Below, piece after piece: positions 1-13,500 of a stretch of 64,000 bases of DNA. The notes under the pieces were generated by a model. That model worked only from the letters and a program-made list of their open reading frames with translations. It was not told the DNA's origin and ran no database searches. Position 1 is the first letter of the stretch. Each line of letters opens with the position of its first letter. A program made the translations under genes and the position numbers. The stretch is from Mesorhabditis belari (Eukaryota > Nematoda > Chromadorea > Rhabditida > Rhabditidae). Location of the stretch: positions 2,436,001-2,500,000 of the forward strand of contig CAUEEP010000729.1 of NCBI GenBank assembly GCA_958450365.1, given 5' to 3'.

Positions 1-406
1 AGATTAGTTGAAAGTATTATTTTACGCGATAAATGAACGTTACAAAACTAAACTTTTTACATTTTTACAAGCTATTGAATGAGTACTATTGGGTTGTCCA
101 GTTATGAATGCGCGTTTTTACTATTTTGTAAATTTCTCAAGATATCGAACAGATGTAGATGAGTGTTATATATCATTCGAAAGCTGAAGATCTCCTCTAC
201 ATTTTGGAATAAACAAGTTTTTGAATTCATTCAACTTTTTGGAAAATTGACTGCACAAAAGGAGAGGTGGCTTTCGAAAAAAAAAACCCATTCCAGCTTA
301 GCTATCCTCAAGTTTTATGGAACCAAATTTGTAGAGAAAAGGAACCAAATTTAGAGAGATAAGGAACCAATTTTTTCGAGAAGAAGGAACCAAATTTGTA
401 CCAAAT
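1..406. other. No gene seen
   Basis: AT-rich sequence. A 63-codon frame starting near 163 is low-complexity and has no splice or family support. The stretch near 310-400 repeats a 'ggaaccaaatttgtagaga' phrase that reappears near 34.05 kb and 48.38 kb, so it belongs to a dispersed repeat. An upstream exon of the + strand gene that starts at 1519 could lie here or before the window, but I found none with the required phase. Confidence 0.5.
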
Positions 407-944
407 ATATGTCGTGGCCGATTATGAATGAAATTTTTTGGCAAATCTTTCTAGTAGAGCAACCCTTTAATGTATGAGGACAATATTATATCATCTTGTA
501 GCGAATTAAATTCTGCGTCGATTGGTACCAAATTTGTGAGTTTAGGTTAAAAATTGCCGGCGCTACAACGTTTCATTCAAAATCGGCGGGACCCCCGTAG
601 CCGATTATGAATTTCAGCCGATCATGAATGAGTGGGTCTAGGAGCGTCCAACCATCAAGTATTTAGTATCATTCAACGCAGAATCATTAATAATTATGTT
701 AAATTTTTTAAATTAGAAAGATTAAATAAAAAGAAAAAAAAAATAGAGCAAAAAAACTGTTTGTTCAAGAGAAAACTTTGAAGCCCCATAATTTTTTTTC
801 TTTTTATCCAATGTTTCTAATTTAAAAAATTTAACATAATTATTAATGATTCTGCGTTGAATGATACTAAATACTTGATGGTTGGACGCTCCTAGACCCA
901 CTCATTCATGATCGGCTGAAATTCATAATCGGCTACGACATATA
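407..944. repeat. Foldback MITE, TIR 'tatatgtcgtagccg'
   Basis: The outer ends read tatatgtcgtggccgatt (from 407) and its complement aatcggctacgacatata (to 944). Inside, 601-720 is repeated almost perfectly as its reverse complement at about 806-934, so the element can fold into a long hairpin. The loop is AT-rich and has no ORF. The element at 9228-9947 has the same end sequence but a different stem, so the two are relatives rather than copies. Confidence 0.85.
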
Positions 945-1417
945 GACTTGAATGCAAATGCATTGAATGCTTTTTTCTCATGAAACCAAACCGTTTCTAT
1001 AAGAAAAATGAAGAATCAGTGAACTAGAGAGGATTTGTTTCCACTTTTTGAGCGCAAAGTACACTGGGAGGGGAAACCTTTGGAGCGGAAGCTAATCAAT
1101 TTCTCTATTACTTTAAGAAATCAAAAAATCTTTATTTGTACAGTAGATTTAAGTGCTTAGACAGTAAAAATAATTAAATTTTACTAGAGAACTGTTTCAA
1201 ATTACGACCATTTTTCAAAACTGGACCTAGCCAGCCCAAATCACATCCATTTGCACGAAACTTTGCACGTGTTTTTCTTAAAAACTAGCCTCCTCCTAAA
1301 AAAAAAGGTGTTTCTTAGAATTCGACGTGGGCTTTTTGTAGCTAAGTCAGCGCTAAGTCCAGTTTTGAAAATCGGTGGTAAATTGAAACAGTTCCCTAGT
1401 TAGATTAAAGTACAGAA

Positions 1418-1500
1418 TAGTACAAAGTACAGAGTAGTATAAAGTACAGAGTAGTATAAAGTACAGAATAGTATAAAGTACAGAATAGCCTAAAGTAAAG
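1418..1500. repeat. Short tandem repeat 'agtataaagtacagag'
   Basis: About five copies of a 15-17 bp unit containing 'tataaagtacaga', just upstream of the first visible exon of the + strand gene. The phrase 'aaagtac' is part of an intronic repeat seen many times in the window. Confidence 0.7.
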
Positions 1501-1518
1501 TATTTGTAAAGTTTTCAG

Positions 1519-4500
1519 TTTCGAATGGGTGTTAGCGCGAGAAGTGCGCGATCAAAATGATGCTGTCGGTTTCACGGTGCATCGAGTGGCGAGCACACAA
1601 AATGGACAACAGGTTTATTTTTAGAATGGATTCAGTGCACTAGGAGGGGTGCTTTTACATGATTTACAAAGTATACAATGAAGATTTTTAGATAATTTAC
1701 GGTGACGCTGTTTTGACGCAAAGACATTACAAAGGAGTCGAGCCGGGTCGCTTCGAGGAACCGATTAGCAAGGTTCATCTTAAACTATAAAAGAAAAAAT
1801 AGGAATAAGTCTTTGAAATCTTTACAATATTTACGATAGTTTACGAATACGCTACGATACGTTACGATACTTTACGAGTGTGCCACGATACTTTACGATA
1901 CTTTACGATACTTTACGAGTACGTTACGATACTTTACGAATACTTTACGATACTTTACGAGTACGCTACGATACTTTACGATACTTTACGAGTACGTTAC
2001 GATACTTTACGAGTACGTTACGATACTTTACGAGTACGTTACGATACTTTACGAGTACGTTACGATACTTTACAATACTTTACGATACTTTACGAGTACG
2101 CTACGATACTTTACGATACTTTACGAGTACGTTACGATAATTTACGAATACGCTACGATACGCTATGATACGCTACGATACGTTACGATACGCTACGATA
2201 CTTTACGATTATTCCTAGATTGGCAGCGATGAGTTCTCAACGAGAGTCTACTTGTTGAGGAAAACGACACCGGAAAGTGGACCTGATCGAACAGGATTTT
2301 ATCAGGTGAGCACTCTTATTCCGTTTCCTAAAAAGCATCTATTTAAAAAGACCACCGTAATCAGACTATCAGCTTCCATCAGCCAAATTTTTTATTTCAT
2401 TAACTGAGCCTGATTCTTCATCGAATGAGCTGATTGAGCGAATGAGCTGAAAAGCTGATTGAAGTAGACTCGCGTTTTGATTACGATAGTTGTCTAGTGT
2501 CTTTTAGAAACGGATAAGATCAGAAGCCCTTTCCAGAATGGTCCCTATCATGATCCACACACAAAACACGCGCATGGATGGGCTGGACATCCAGCGGCAA
2601 GAGATCAACACCGAGAGCAACCACAACGCGATCAGCCGAGACCTGAGGAGCAGCACAGGCCAAGACTTGGTTTAAATTGAATACTATATGACACACAAAT
2701 GAATAGTAATCATATTCGCGCTGTAGACAGGGTGTTCAATATTTGTGGAGACCAGATTACTAGGTTTACTAGGTTTAGAGCTCATTTTGCACAAGTTTAA
2801 GGCTAAAAAGGAAACAAGACTTATTCCTAAAAAGGAAACAAGACACTTATCAAGACGCCGTTAAACGTTAGACGTTAGATCTTGACGTTAGACGTTAGAT
2901 CTTGACGCTAGACGTTAGATCTTGACGCTAGACGTTAGATCTTGACGCTAGACGTTAGATCTTGACGTTAGACGTTAGATCTTGACGCTAGACGTTAGAT
3001 CTTGACGCTAGACGTTAGATCTTGACGCTAGACGTTAGATCTTGACGCTAGACGTTAGATCTTGACGCTAGACGTTAGATCTTGACGCTAGACGTTAGAT
3101 CTTGACGTTAGACGTTAGATCTTGACGTTAGACGTTAGATCTTGACGCTAGACGTTAGATCTTGACGCTAGACGTTAGATCTTGACGTTAGACGTTAGAT
3201 CTTGACACAAAGGCCAGAGAAATCGTCACAAACTCTCGTTAAGCTTTACTTAGAAGAATCAAAACGAAAATTTGATTCTAACATCTTTAATGTCCCGTCA
3301 AAAACTGTTAAATGTCAAATTTCTCATTGTTAAACAAGAAAAACTAGAATTTGACTTCTTTTGATGAAATTTGGTAATCGACTTTCGATAGATCAATTTG
3401 TAAAATCAAATTTATTAAACTCTGTAAATAATCTAGAGTTCCTTCCAACTTCCAAGCAGTGCTTTCTTGTCGAGTTTTTTTTTCATAAACCAATTTTGAG
3501 AGTGTTAAACGAATTGTGAGCTTCCCATAAATGTTGAAGACTCTGTATTCCTTTTTCAGTGAACCGTCATCCACCCGCAGCCCGGGGTTCTCCACAAGAT
3601 CTCATCTGTCACCGAGTTGTCACAGCTGATGGACGAGAGTTTAAGGTTTGTTGAAGGAAATAGGGATCTAGCCTTAGCTAGATAAATAGGTGCAAATAGC
3701 TACATATAGCAAATAGCTAGTTGCTGCAAAATAGCACATTTAGAGACTACTGAAGTAAGGAAAAATGATGAGAGAGCTCCTATAAAACTACAGTATCTTT
3801 AACTACTGAAACTACAGTATCTTTAACTACTAAAACTACAGTATCTAACTACTCTACAATAATTTACAGTACTATAGATAGCTTACTACAGTTTTTGAAG
3901 CTACAATGGAGTTTAAACTTTCAGCAAAAAGGACTTCTTTAAGTGTCTTTGAAACTACAGGACTCTAAAGTGGGTTTGAATCTACAGTAAGCCTACAAGC
4001 CTACGTTTACAAACCTACAATAAACCTACAAGCCTACGTTTAAATACTTGACCAACAGTAACTTTTGAATCTACAGTTAAAAGGAGTTACAGTATCTTTA
4101 ACACATTGGCGACCGGGGATCAATAAAACAATAATAAAGCTGCCATTTCTGGAAACTACCATTTAAGACCAATAAAGCTAAACTTTGTTCTCGAGGGTTT
4201 TCTGAGGTTGCGAATCCAAATCAGTTGTTAGTTTTGAAGTCTGAAGCCACCGCCAAACAATTCAATGATTCATAGAAAAAAGATGAACAGTTTAAAGATC
4301 CCGAATTGGTTCAAATTGGCCCAAAAATGTTTCAAGTCTTTGAAAAAGCTTAAATTCATCAATATCGTCTTTTTGGTAACACTTTTAGATATTTTAGACT
4401 TTGTTGTCGGCAGATTTGAAACATTTTGAGAACACTGATGCTGTTTAATTGACTATTTTAACGATCATTTGATGCAGAATGAAATTACGCATCGAATGAC

Positions 4501-7500
4501 ACCAAAAACAACTTAAAATATAATATTCATGCAAAATGAAATATTGGTCAAAATGCGGCTGAAAAAAATGCCCGTACAGTAAGGCAGACAGAAAGACAGA
4601 CAGAAAGACAGACAGAAAGACAGACCGACAGAAAGACAGACAGAAAGACAGACAGACAGACAGACAGACAGAAAGACAGACAGAAAGACAGACAGAAAGA
4701 CAGACAGAAAGACAGACAGAAAGACAGACAGAAAGACAGACAGACAGAAAGACAGACAGAAAGACAGACAGAAAGACAGACAGACAGAAAGACAGACAGA
4801 AAGACAGACAGAAAGACAGACAGACAGAAAGACAGACAGAAAGACAGACAGAAAGACAGACAGAAAGACAGACAGAAAGACGAAAGACAGACAGAAAGAC
4901 AGACAGAAAGACAGACAGAAAGACAGACAGAAAGACAGACAGAAAGACAGACAGATACCGTAACCCCCCCTTGAAACAAAAGACTTGAAACATTTTTGGG
5001 CCAATTTGGACCAATTTGGACCAATTCGGGGTCTTTAAACTCTTCATCTTTTTTCTGAGATCCCCTGAATCATTTAATTGTTTGGTGGTGGCTTTAGACT
5101 TCAAAACTAACAACTGTTTTGGATTCTCAACAACAGAAAACCCTCGAGAACAAAGTTTTATGGAAATTTTGAGTACTTGAGGTCACTGTAGCCAAAAAAT
5201 AGTGCCGAATTCGAATTCTCCACGCCCGAAAACCCTCAATACAAATTTTCAGCTTAATCTGTTCATAAATTATGTGAATTTCAAGTGGAGTCCCATTGTC
5301 GAGAGTTTTGATGCACCATTGAGCCTACAAAAATCTAAAATTGCTTTAAACCTACAGTAATCTATAGTACCGTTGATTTACGATAACCTACTAGTACCTT
5401 TAGTCGTCAGAAAAAAGGAAATACGTATCGCTAAGTGAACCTGAAACCTTCACACTCGCATTTCAGAGTTGCCACCGCCCACAAGCCCCATCAAACACCC
5501 AAGTCGATCCACACGATAAACGTCTACAAGATCCACGCTCAAATCCTTCATATTCTTATTATGATCCAATGTGAGCGATAAAAAGATCTACTATATATAA
5601 AAGAGCAGTATCTGTTAGTCCGTTCGTTCGTCTGTTCGTTCGTCCGTCCGTCTGTCCGTCTGTCCGTCCGTCCGTCCATTCGTCCGTCCGTTTGTCCGTC
5701 CGTTCGTCCGTTCGTTCGTCCGTTCGTTCGTCCGTTCGTCCGTTCGTTCGTCCGTTCGTCCGTTCGTTCGTCCGTTCGTTCGTCCGTTCGTTCGTCCGTT
5801 GGTTCATCCGTCCATCTGTACCGACTCTTTCTCAGTCATCTTTGAGCCAAAGAAACTGAAATTCTTTAAAAAGTCAGTGAGCGGCACTACGGGGGGTCGA
5901 ACCCGGATCGTGTGTGCTGTAGACAAGCGCGCTCTCGACTGCGCCACGTCGACAAAAACCGCGCTCTAAAACTAATCCGTTCATTAGGCGGGTTTTTTGC
6001 AAATCTCGTGAATTTTGACGTGTGATTTCGACTCAAAAATATCATTCGACTCAAAAAAATGCGCTGATCAAGAATTTGAAATCTTTCTTGACAAATTGAT
6101 TGACAGACAAATCCCATTGACAGATTTTAACACTGACACTTTTACATTTCGTGTTCACAAAACGCCCTATTTTGCGTGAATCTTTGTGTGTGCTTATAAA
6201 GAAGACAAAACTTCAGCTTCGATCCCCGATCTCCGTTGTACGATCCTCAATACAACCCATATGATCCACAGTACAATCCCGAAAAGGACCGAGAGTGAGC
6301 TTTTTTTTTTTTACAGATTTCAAATTTCAACTCAAAAACAATAAATTTCTTTAGATGGCGTCAAGCGCAAGGTTTTGGAGAAGACGGATCGGTGAGTGGA
6401 AGCATTGGACTCATGTACATGTACAGTATGATTTGTCCACTGATTAGGTCACTGACTAGGTCACTGATTAGAGATAAAACTCATTGTCAGCACAAAACAA
6501 AAGCCAAAGCAAACACTCAGATTCCCATCCACTCCATTCATCCATTGTCTGCACTCACTCACACTAGAAATCGGAAAATTCCAACCCACACCTAATTCCA
6601 ACATCATTTTCTCAGCCGTCTCTTCGCCGATTGCTCTGAAATTTTGTTTACAAATAGAAATCGATATTACCAGCCTGCAGAAAAAATTTCAGAACAATCG
6701 GCCAAGAGACGGTCGAGAAAATGAAGGTGGAATTAGGATCGGCTTGGAATTTTCCCATTTCTCACTCACACCCCTCCCCATCCCCATTTTCAGCGCCGCA
6801 CTCCAGCACCACGACGAAGCGATGAGCCACGGCCGGAACCAAGAAGAGTTTGTTTTGTGATTCATAGAATTTTTCCTGTTAACAACGGATTGCGGGCTAT
6901 CACAAACAATAACAGTACGGAACTAGGCAGCTGATCTTAGCATGGCTGAACTCTAGCATGGCTGAACTTCAAGGGAATCTTCTCAGCTCAAGGTTCGCAA
7001 TCGACTGGAGACAGAGTGCACAACATAGAATCGGCAATGGCGAACAAAATGCCATAAAAATTAGCCGCTAATATCCACGGGAACGTGAGGAATCTGACAT
7101 GCAAAGTCGGGATTCAAAACTGATTACTTTATAACGCTTCTTTCGCTGCCGGTCACAGATGAGCCCATGGCCTAGTGGATAAAGGTCTACTCCGTGAATC
7201 GTCCGGCCTCTTTTTGCTCTCGAGTTCAATTCCGCCCACATCCAAAATTTTTTCTTTTTTGTTTGTTTGTTTTTTGCCGGGGTGTGCATCGACGTAACCA
7301 CTGAAGTGCCAAGAAAACTGAAGAAATTTCTGTAATTGATCTCCTCCAAATTATTTATGGGTGATTGAAAGGAACTTTAACATATTTCCTCGTTTTCCCG
7401 ATTGAAAACTTGTATCGCAGAGTTTCGCATAGGCAAAAATGTTAAATTTATTTAATTTTATTCATTTAGTTTGCTTTAAAAACGAAATAGTTTGAAGAAT

Positions 7501-10500
7501 CGCAAAAAACAAAAAATTTTGGATGTGGGCGGAATTGAACTCGAGAGCAAAAAGAGGGCGACCGATTCACGGAGTAGACCTTTATCCACTAGGCCATGGG
7601 CTCATCTGTGACCGGCAGCGAAAGAAGCGTTATAAAGTAATCAGTTTTGAATCCCGACTTTGCATGTCAGATTCCTCACGTTCCCGTGGATATTAGCGGC
7701 TAATTTTTATGGCATTTTGTTCGCCATTGCCGATTCTATGTTGTGCACTCTGTCTCCGAAGATTGAGCTGAGAAGATTCCCTTGAAAGCTAGAGTTCAGC
7801 CATGCTAAGATCAGCTGCCTAGTTCCGTACTGTTATTGTTTGTGATAGCCCGCAATCCGTTGTTAACAGGAAAAATTCCAGTCGATTCCGAACTTTGAGC
7901 TGAGAAGATTCCCTTGTTAGGTCTGTTCATTTGTAAACAACGTAAAAACAAGCTTTGGTCTCTTCAAATTTTCTCGGATTTCATTCCAGAGATAGAATTT
8001 TTCAAGCTCAATCTTTTAGTCTGAAAAAAAACCTGTTGTAGCTGCTGTAGCTGTTGAAAAAGTAGCTGTTGAAATGGAGAAATCTCGTTTTTCCGTTGTA
8101 GACCTATTGAAGATCAGAAAATGAACAGATTTACTCTAACTTAATACAGTTAACATTACGAAGCTGGTGGACATTAGCCAATATTGACAACACAGTTAAT
8201 ATTGATATTAATGTTTGCCTAATGTCAATATTAGCTGTGTTATCTAGACATCCGAAACCTTACTAGAGAAAGGCACGAACTCAACTGGTAAAGCGTAAAG
8301 CGTAAAGCGGTAAAGCACCCCTCCATGGAGTTCCACCCTTTTGACTTCAAATCTTCTATCCAAGTTTTACAAGCCTGGAAATTCATTTAGCAGATTTTGA
8401 TTTCAGATTCCGATTCCCCATTCGGATTCCCGGATTCTATGATTTCAAGACAAAAGCTCACCTTGAGTTCGCGCTTTTTCCTAGTTTTTCCTACTCTCAG
8501 CAACAAGAAAGATCAAATCACTAGAGCTAAAAAGTGAATAGAGTACAGTACAGTTTAGGAGTACAGTTTAGGAGTACAGTTTGGAGTACAGTTTAGGAGT
8601 ACAGTTTAGTACAATGGAGTACAGTTTAGGACAAATCTTAGAAAGCATATTATCTAGAGAGACAATTGTGTTGCCTTCTTTTAGCCGCTTCTCCAATCTT
8701 TTCCATTATCCTCAGTCAAATCCCCTCCACTTTCTCCCCTTCAATCACTTTCCCAAAAGCGATCACTTTCCCATTTCTGTCTTGTTATCAACCGTATTAT
8801 CAATTGTAATCTTTCACAAAGATTACGATTGTTTCTGTTTTTTTGAAAGGCTTTATTTTAGTGAATAAGTTTTGCTTTTTGCTTTTTGCTTTTTGCTTTT
8901 TGCTTTTTGCTTTTAAAATCTATTTCAATTTCAGCCTCAAGAAGAATTGGATCGTCAACCGCCAGCAAGACCAAATGCGTTCGTTTTGTAGTTTGTTATC
9001 AATTACTTCAATTACTCAGCTGAATATCTTCTAGTTTCTTAGGGATTTTCAAAGAAAACGGGCAGCTACGAAGAGTCTAGAGAGAAGAGCAGAAGGGGAA
9101 AGGCTTCGTAGCTTTCGTTTCTTTGAATATTTTTCATATTCCATATATCTGTTGTGTTCGATTTAGATTTCCGTCCGATTTAGATTCAATCTAAATCTTA
9201 TATAGATTGAACAATAATACGTCTTATATATGTCGTAGCCGCTTACAAAATTCAGCCGCTAACGAATGAGGGTATTTCCGGGCATCCAATCAAAAAGTGA
9301 CCCACATAAAAAATGTTCATAATACATATATTTTATAATAAATTTTTGAAATTAGCTCATTTGGTTCAGTAGAAAATTTTTTTTTAGCCCCCAAAGTTTA
9401 GGTTCAAAAATGCCCTAAAATGGCTATAAAAAATTTTCTACTCAGCCAAAAAACTTGCCTAATAGCTCATTTTGTAGCCAATTTGATGTAGTTTCTTAAG
9501 GTAAAGTCATCTAAAATAATTTTTCGTTGAAAGTAGGAGAAAGAGGGCGAGGAACAAATTCAGGGCAATTCTCAAATGTGAAAACAGCGACCGAGTTCAA
9601 CTGAAGTCGTTCCTCGCTCTCTTTCTCCTAGCTTTGAAAAACAAATGTTCAATGTAGCTTTACTTTAAGAAACTACATCAAATTGGCTACAAAATGAGCT
9701 ATTAGGCAAGTTTTTTGGCTGAGTAGAAAATTTTTTATAGCCATTTTAGGGCATTTTTGAACCTAAACTTTGGGGGCTAAAAAAAAATTTTCTACTGAAC
9801 CAAATGAGCTAATTTCAAAAATTTATTATAAAATATATGTATTATGAACATTTTTTATGTGGGTCACTTTTTGATTGGATGCCCGGAAATACCCTCATTC
9901 GTTAGCGGCTGAATTTCGTAAGCGGCTACGACATATAGATTGAACAATAATATAAACATGCTTAATATATGTTCTTAAGCGTTTTCTGTAGTTTTCTGCA
10001 TTTTTCAAACGTCTGTTACTGTCTTTTTCTGAAAAGAAAACCCAACTATGAAACAATTTATTAGCTTTAACAGAATAGATGCGAAATTACAACATACAAC
10101 AACAAAAAAACCAACAACAACAACGAACGAGTTAAAAATTTCTATTTATTTTTGCAGCTTAGGCTATTGTGACATCTTGAATTGCAGAGTGGGCCATCCT
10201 TTTCGGCCATCCTTTGAAAAATGCAGAAAACTACAGAAAACGCTTAAGAACATATACAGTAGCGGACATTGACTTACGATATTTTTTCTTCTTATCATAA
10301 TTTTTTTTCTAAACACGTAAATGAGCTAAAAATCAAACTAATTGTGTAAAAACAAATGTATTTTGATATTCTGAGTTCAAAAACTTCATGGCATTAAAAA
10401 AAAAATTTTAGAACAAATTTATTAAAACTCGCGACGACATTAACTTACGATATTTTGAAAAAACGAGTTAATTTTTGTTATGTTGATTTGCTATACTTTA

Positions 10501-13500
10501 TTTTTTGTTTGTTTATAATTTAATCTTTATTTATTTTCATTTTTAGAGATGGGAAGAAGAAAACAGATGTCAACGGAGAAACGGGAGGGTGTGCTGCGAC
10601 TTCACCAGCAACAGATCAAACAAGAGGCGATCGCCCAACTTTTATCGATAACCCAGAGTACTGTCTCGTCTATTTTGGCTCTTTATCGACAAACTGGATC
10701 TACTGCTGCGAAGAAGAACAAAGAACAGCCTCGGAAGACCACTTCACGAGATGATAATCGAATTCTTGAGCTCTCCAAGATGAATCCAATTAAGACGGCA
10801 GTCGATATTCATGCAGAGCTGCCACAACGAGTGAAGGAAACAATCTCTCCTCGAACAGTACAGCGCCGACTGAACCAGGCAAAGATATTCGGACGACCCG
10901 GCTCACAAACCGTTCATTTCTCTCAAGAATCGCAAGCTTCGGGTGAAATTCGCTCAGGATCACGTTACCTGGACCCCACAACAATGGGCAAATGTACTTT
11001 TTACTGACGAAAGTAAGTTCAATTTGTTTGGATCTGATGGTGTGCACTTTGTACGACACCTCCAAATAAAAAATTTGGTCCCAAATATATTTTGCCGACT
11101 GTGAAACATGGAGGTGGAAGTGTAACTGTATGGGGAGGCTTCTCGTCGCACGGATTGGTGGCCTTGAAGCGCATAAACAGCATTATGGATCAAGATGTTT
11201 ACTTAGACATCTTGCAAAATCATATGCTTCAAAGTGTGACTCGTTTTATGCCACCAAACTTCATCTATCAACAAGACAACGACCCAAAGCATACTGCACA
11301 TCGAGTTTCCCACTGGTTCACGCAACAAGGAATTCAATTAATGAAGTGGCCAAGTCAAAGTCCGGACTTGAATCCGATTGAACATTTATGAGACGTACTC
11401 GAAAGAAGCTGCAAAGGGTTTAAAACGAAAAATTCAAAGGAAAAATTTGATCTTCTTGTCAAGAAATGGAGCGAGATCCCCCAAGTAACGATCGATAATC
11501 TCATCGCGTCAATGCAAGTATTAACGTTTTTACTCAATATTTATTGCTAATATGTTGTTAATTTTTTTTGCTTTATTTGTTGGAGCTTGTTTTTTCAAAA
11601 TATCGTAAGTTAATGTCGTCGCGAGTTTTAATAAATTTGTTCTAAAATTTTTTTTTTAATGCCATTAAGTTTTTGAACTCAGAATATCAAAATACAATTG
11701 TTTTTACACAATTAGTCTGATTTTTAGCTCATTTGCGTGTTTAGAAAAAAAACTATGATAAGAAGAAAAAATATCGTAAGTCAATGTCCGCTACTGTATT
11801 AAGCATGTTTATATTATTGTTCAATCTATATAAGATTTAGATTGAATCTAAATCGGACGTCCGATATAGACTGTAATCTAAATCGAACCGCGATAAGTTC
11901 AATCTAAATCGGACGGAAATCTAAATCGGACACAACATATTCATATTAAAAGATATTCAACTTGGGATTAGGACTTTGAAAGTATAATTATTAATCTAAT
12001 TATTAATAAAGTTATTAATATAATTATTAATCTAATTATTAATCCAATTATTAATATAATTATTAATGCAATTATTAATCCAATTTTTCAGAAACACAGT
12101 TCCAGTTCGAGTGTTCAGACCGGGTCCAGTGATTCCACCAAGAAATGAGTCAGTTATGAAAATAAAATAGAACAGTAGCCTTTGCTCTAAATATCTTACC
12201 GTAAATACTGTAATAGTACCCCACCTCCCTCGTACAGTCGCGTAGTCACAAAAGTTTTTTAGTATTTCATTTTTTGCAAAGCACCCGTACTCTCAAAAAA
12301 TGTGTCTTTGGTATCAAAAAATAGCCCTGAATTTCAGCCATTTTTTGAAACCAAAACGAACATTGTAGCATAAACCAGTGTCGAGAAAAACTCGTTCAAA
12401 GCTAGACTACACAACACTCCGCACCGTCATTATGGGGGTGGGGTACTATTACAGTATTTACGGTATGTACCTTTTCCAACATTTGTACAGTAGTCTTACT
12501 TTAATACAAAATAGGAAAGTCTTGATTAGACCTACCGTAATCCAGCTTTACTCTCGAAAAGGCTGACAAGGCTGTCAAGGCTGTCAAGGCTGTCGATGGC
12601 TGAGAGTGGAGCGAGTCATAGCTGATCTGCGGCACAATAGAAACTACCGTAAATACTGTAATAGTACCCCACCTCCATAATGACGGTGCGGAGTGTTGTG
12701 TAGTCTAGCTTTGAACGAGTTTTTCTCGACACTGGTTTATGCTACAATGTTCGTTTTGGTTTCAAAAAATAGCCCTGAATTTCAGCTATTTTTTGATACC
12801 AAAGACGCATTTTTTGAGAGTACGGGTACTGAAATACTAAAAAACTTTTCCGACTACGCGACTGTACGAGGGCGGTGGGGTACTATTACAGTAGAACGAA
12901 GTACTTGGGTTAAGGTAAAATCATCAAATCAACGCTTTACGATAGCCGAGATATTCTTTAAAAGTTACAAAGATTCGAGTCGGTTAAACATAAAGAGAGA
13001 ATGCTTATTTGTAAACTTTCAGCGCCACAAACGGCTCCCCTCCACAAATTCTGTCACCAGGTGAGAGTGGAGCGACGGTTGTCGACGACAAGGGACGACT
13101 CTATCGAAAGAAAATCAATTCAAATGGGTGAGTTCACACTTTTAACAGTGTTTAGAACTTTAAAAATCAAAAGAACAGAAAAGGTTCATATTTAAAAGCA
13201 CTTATGCACTTCAAAAGCACATATAATCGTGCAAATCTAGAACCACAACACAGAGATCAAAGCTGATCTGAGCTAGAGAGGCTGATCTGAGCTAGAGAGG
13301 CTGATCTGAGCTAGAGAGGCTGATCTTCATATCTCACAAAAGACAGTCTCATCATCCATAAATGCCCCCTTGCATAATATCACCGTTTTTCCTCCTTTCA
13401 AGTGTGTCCGCTTTTACGAGAATGGCTAGTCTTGCAGCTATTGATCCCCTGCTGTCGATGAAGCCATCCCCTGCTGTCTCCTGTAAACCCCATCTCTAGC

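Noticed and set aside
1878..2168. Overlapping 86- and 96-codon frames of YDTLRVR repeats
   Set aside because: Product of the ttacgatact satellite in an intron. The real exon of the gene starts at 2219.
2881..3200. CRISPR array
   Set aside because: The units are contiguous with no spacers, and the context is eukaryotic.
3581..3645. Alternative reading of the fourth exon (PGVLHKISSVTELSQLMDES)
   Set aside because: It looks protein-like, but its phase does not fit either neighbour. The frame giving PQDLICHRVVTADGREFK matches both sides.
4445..5113. 222-codon minus-strand frame of VCLS/FCLS repeats
   Set aside because: It is the translation of a cagacagaaaga satellite. All three minus frames give similar long products.
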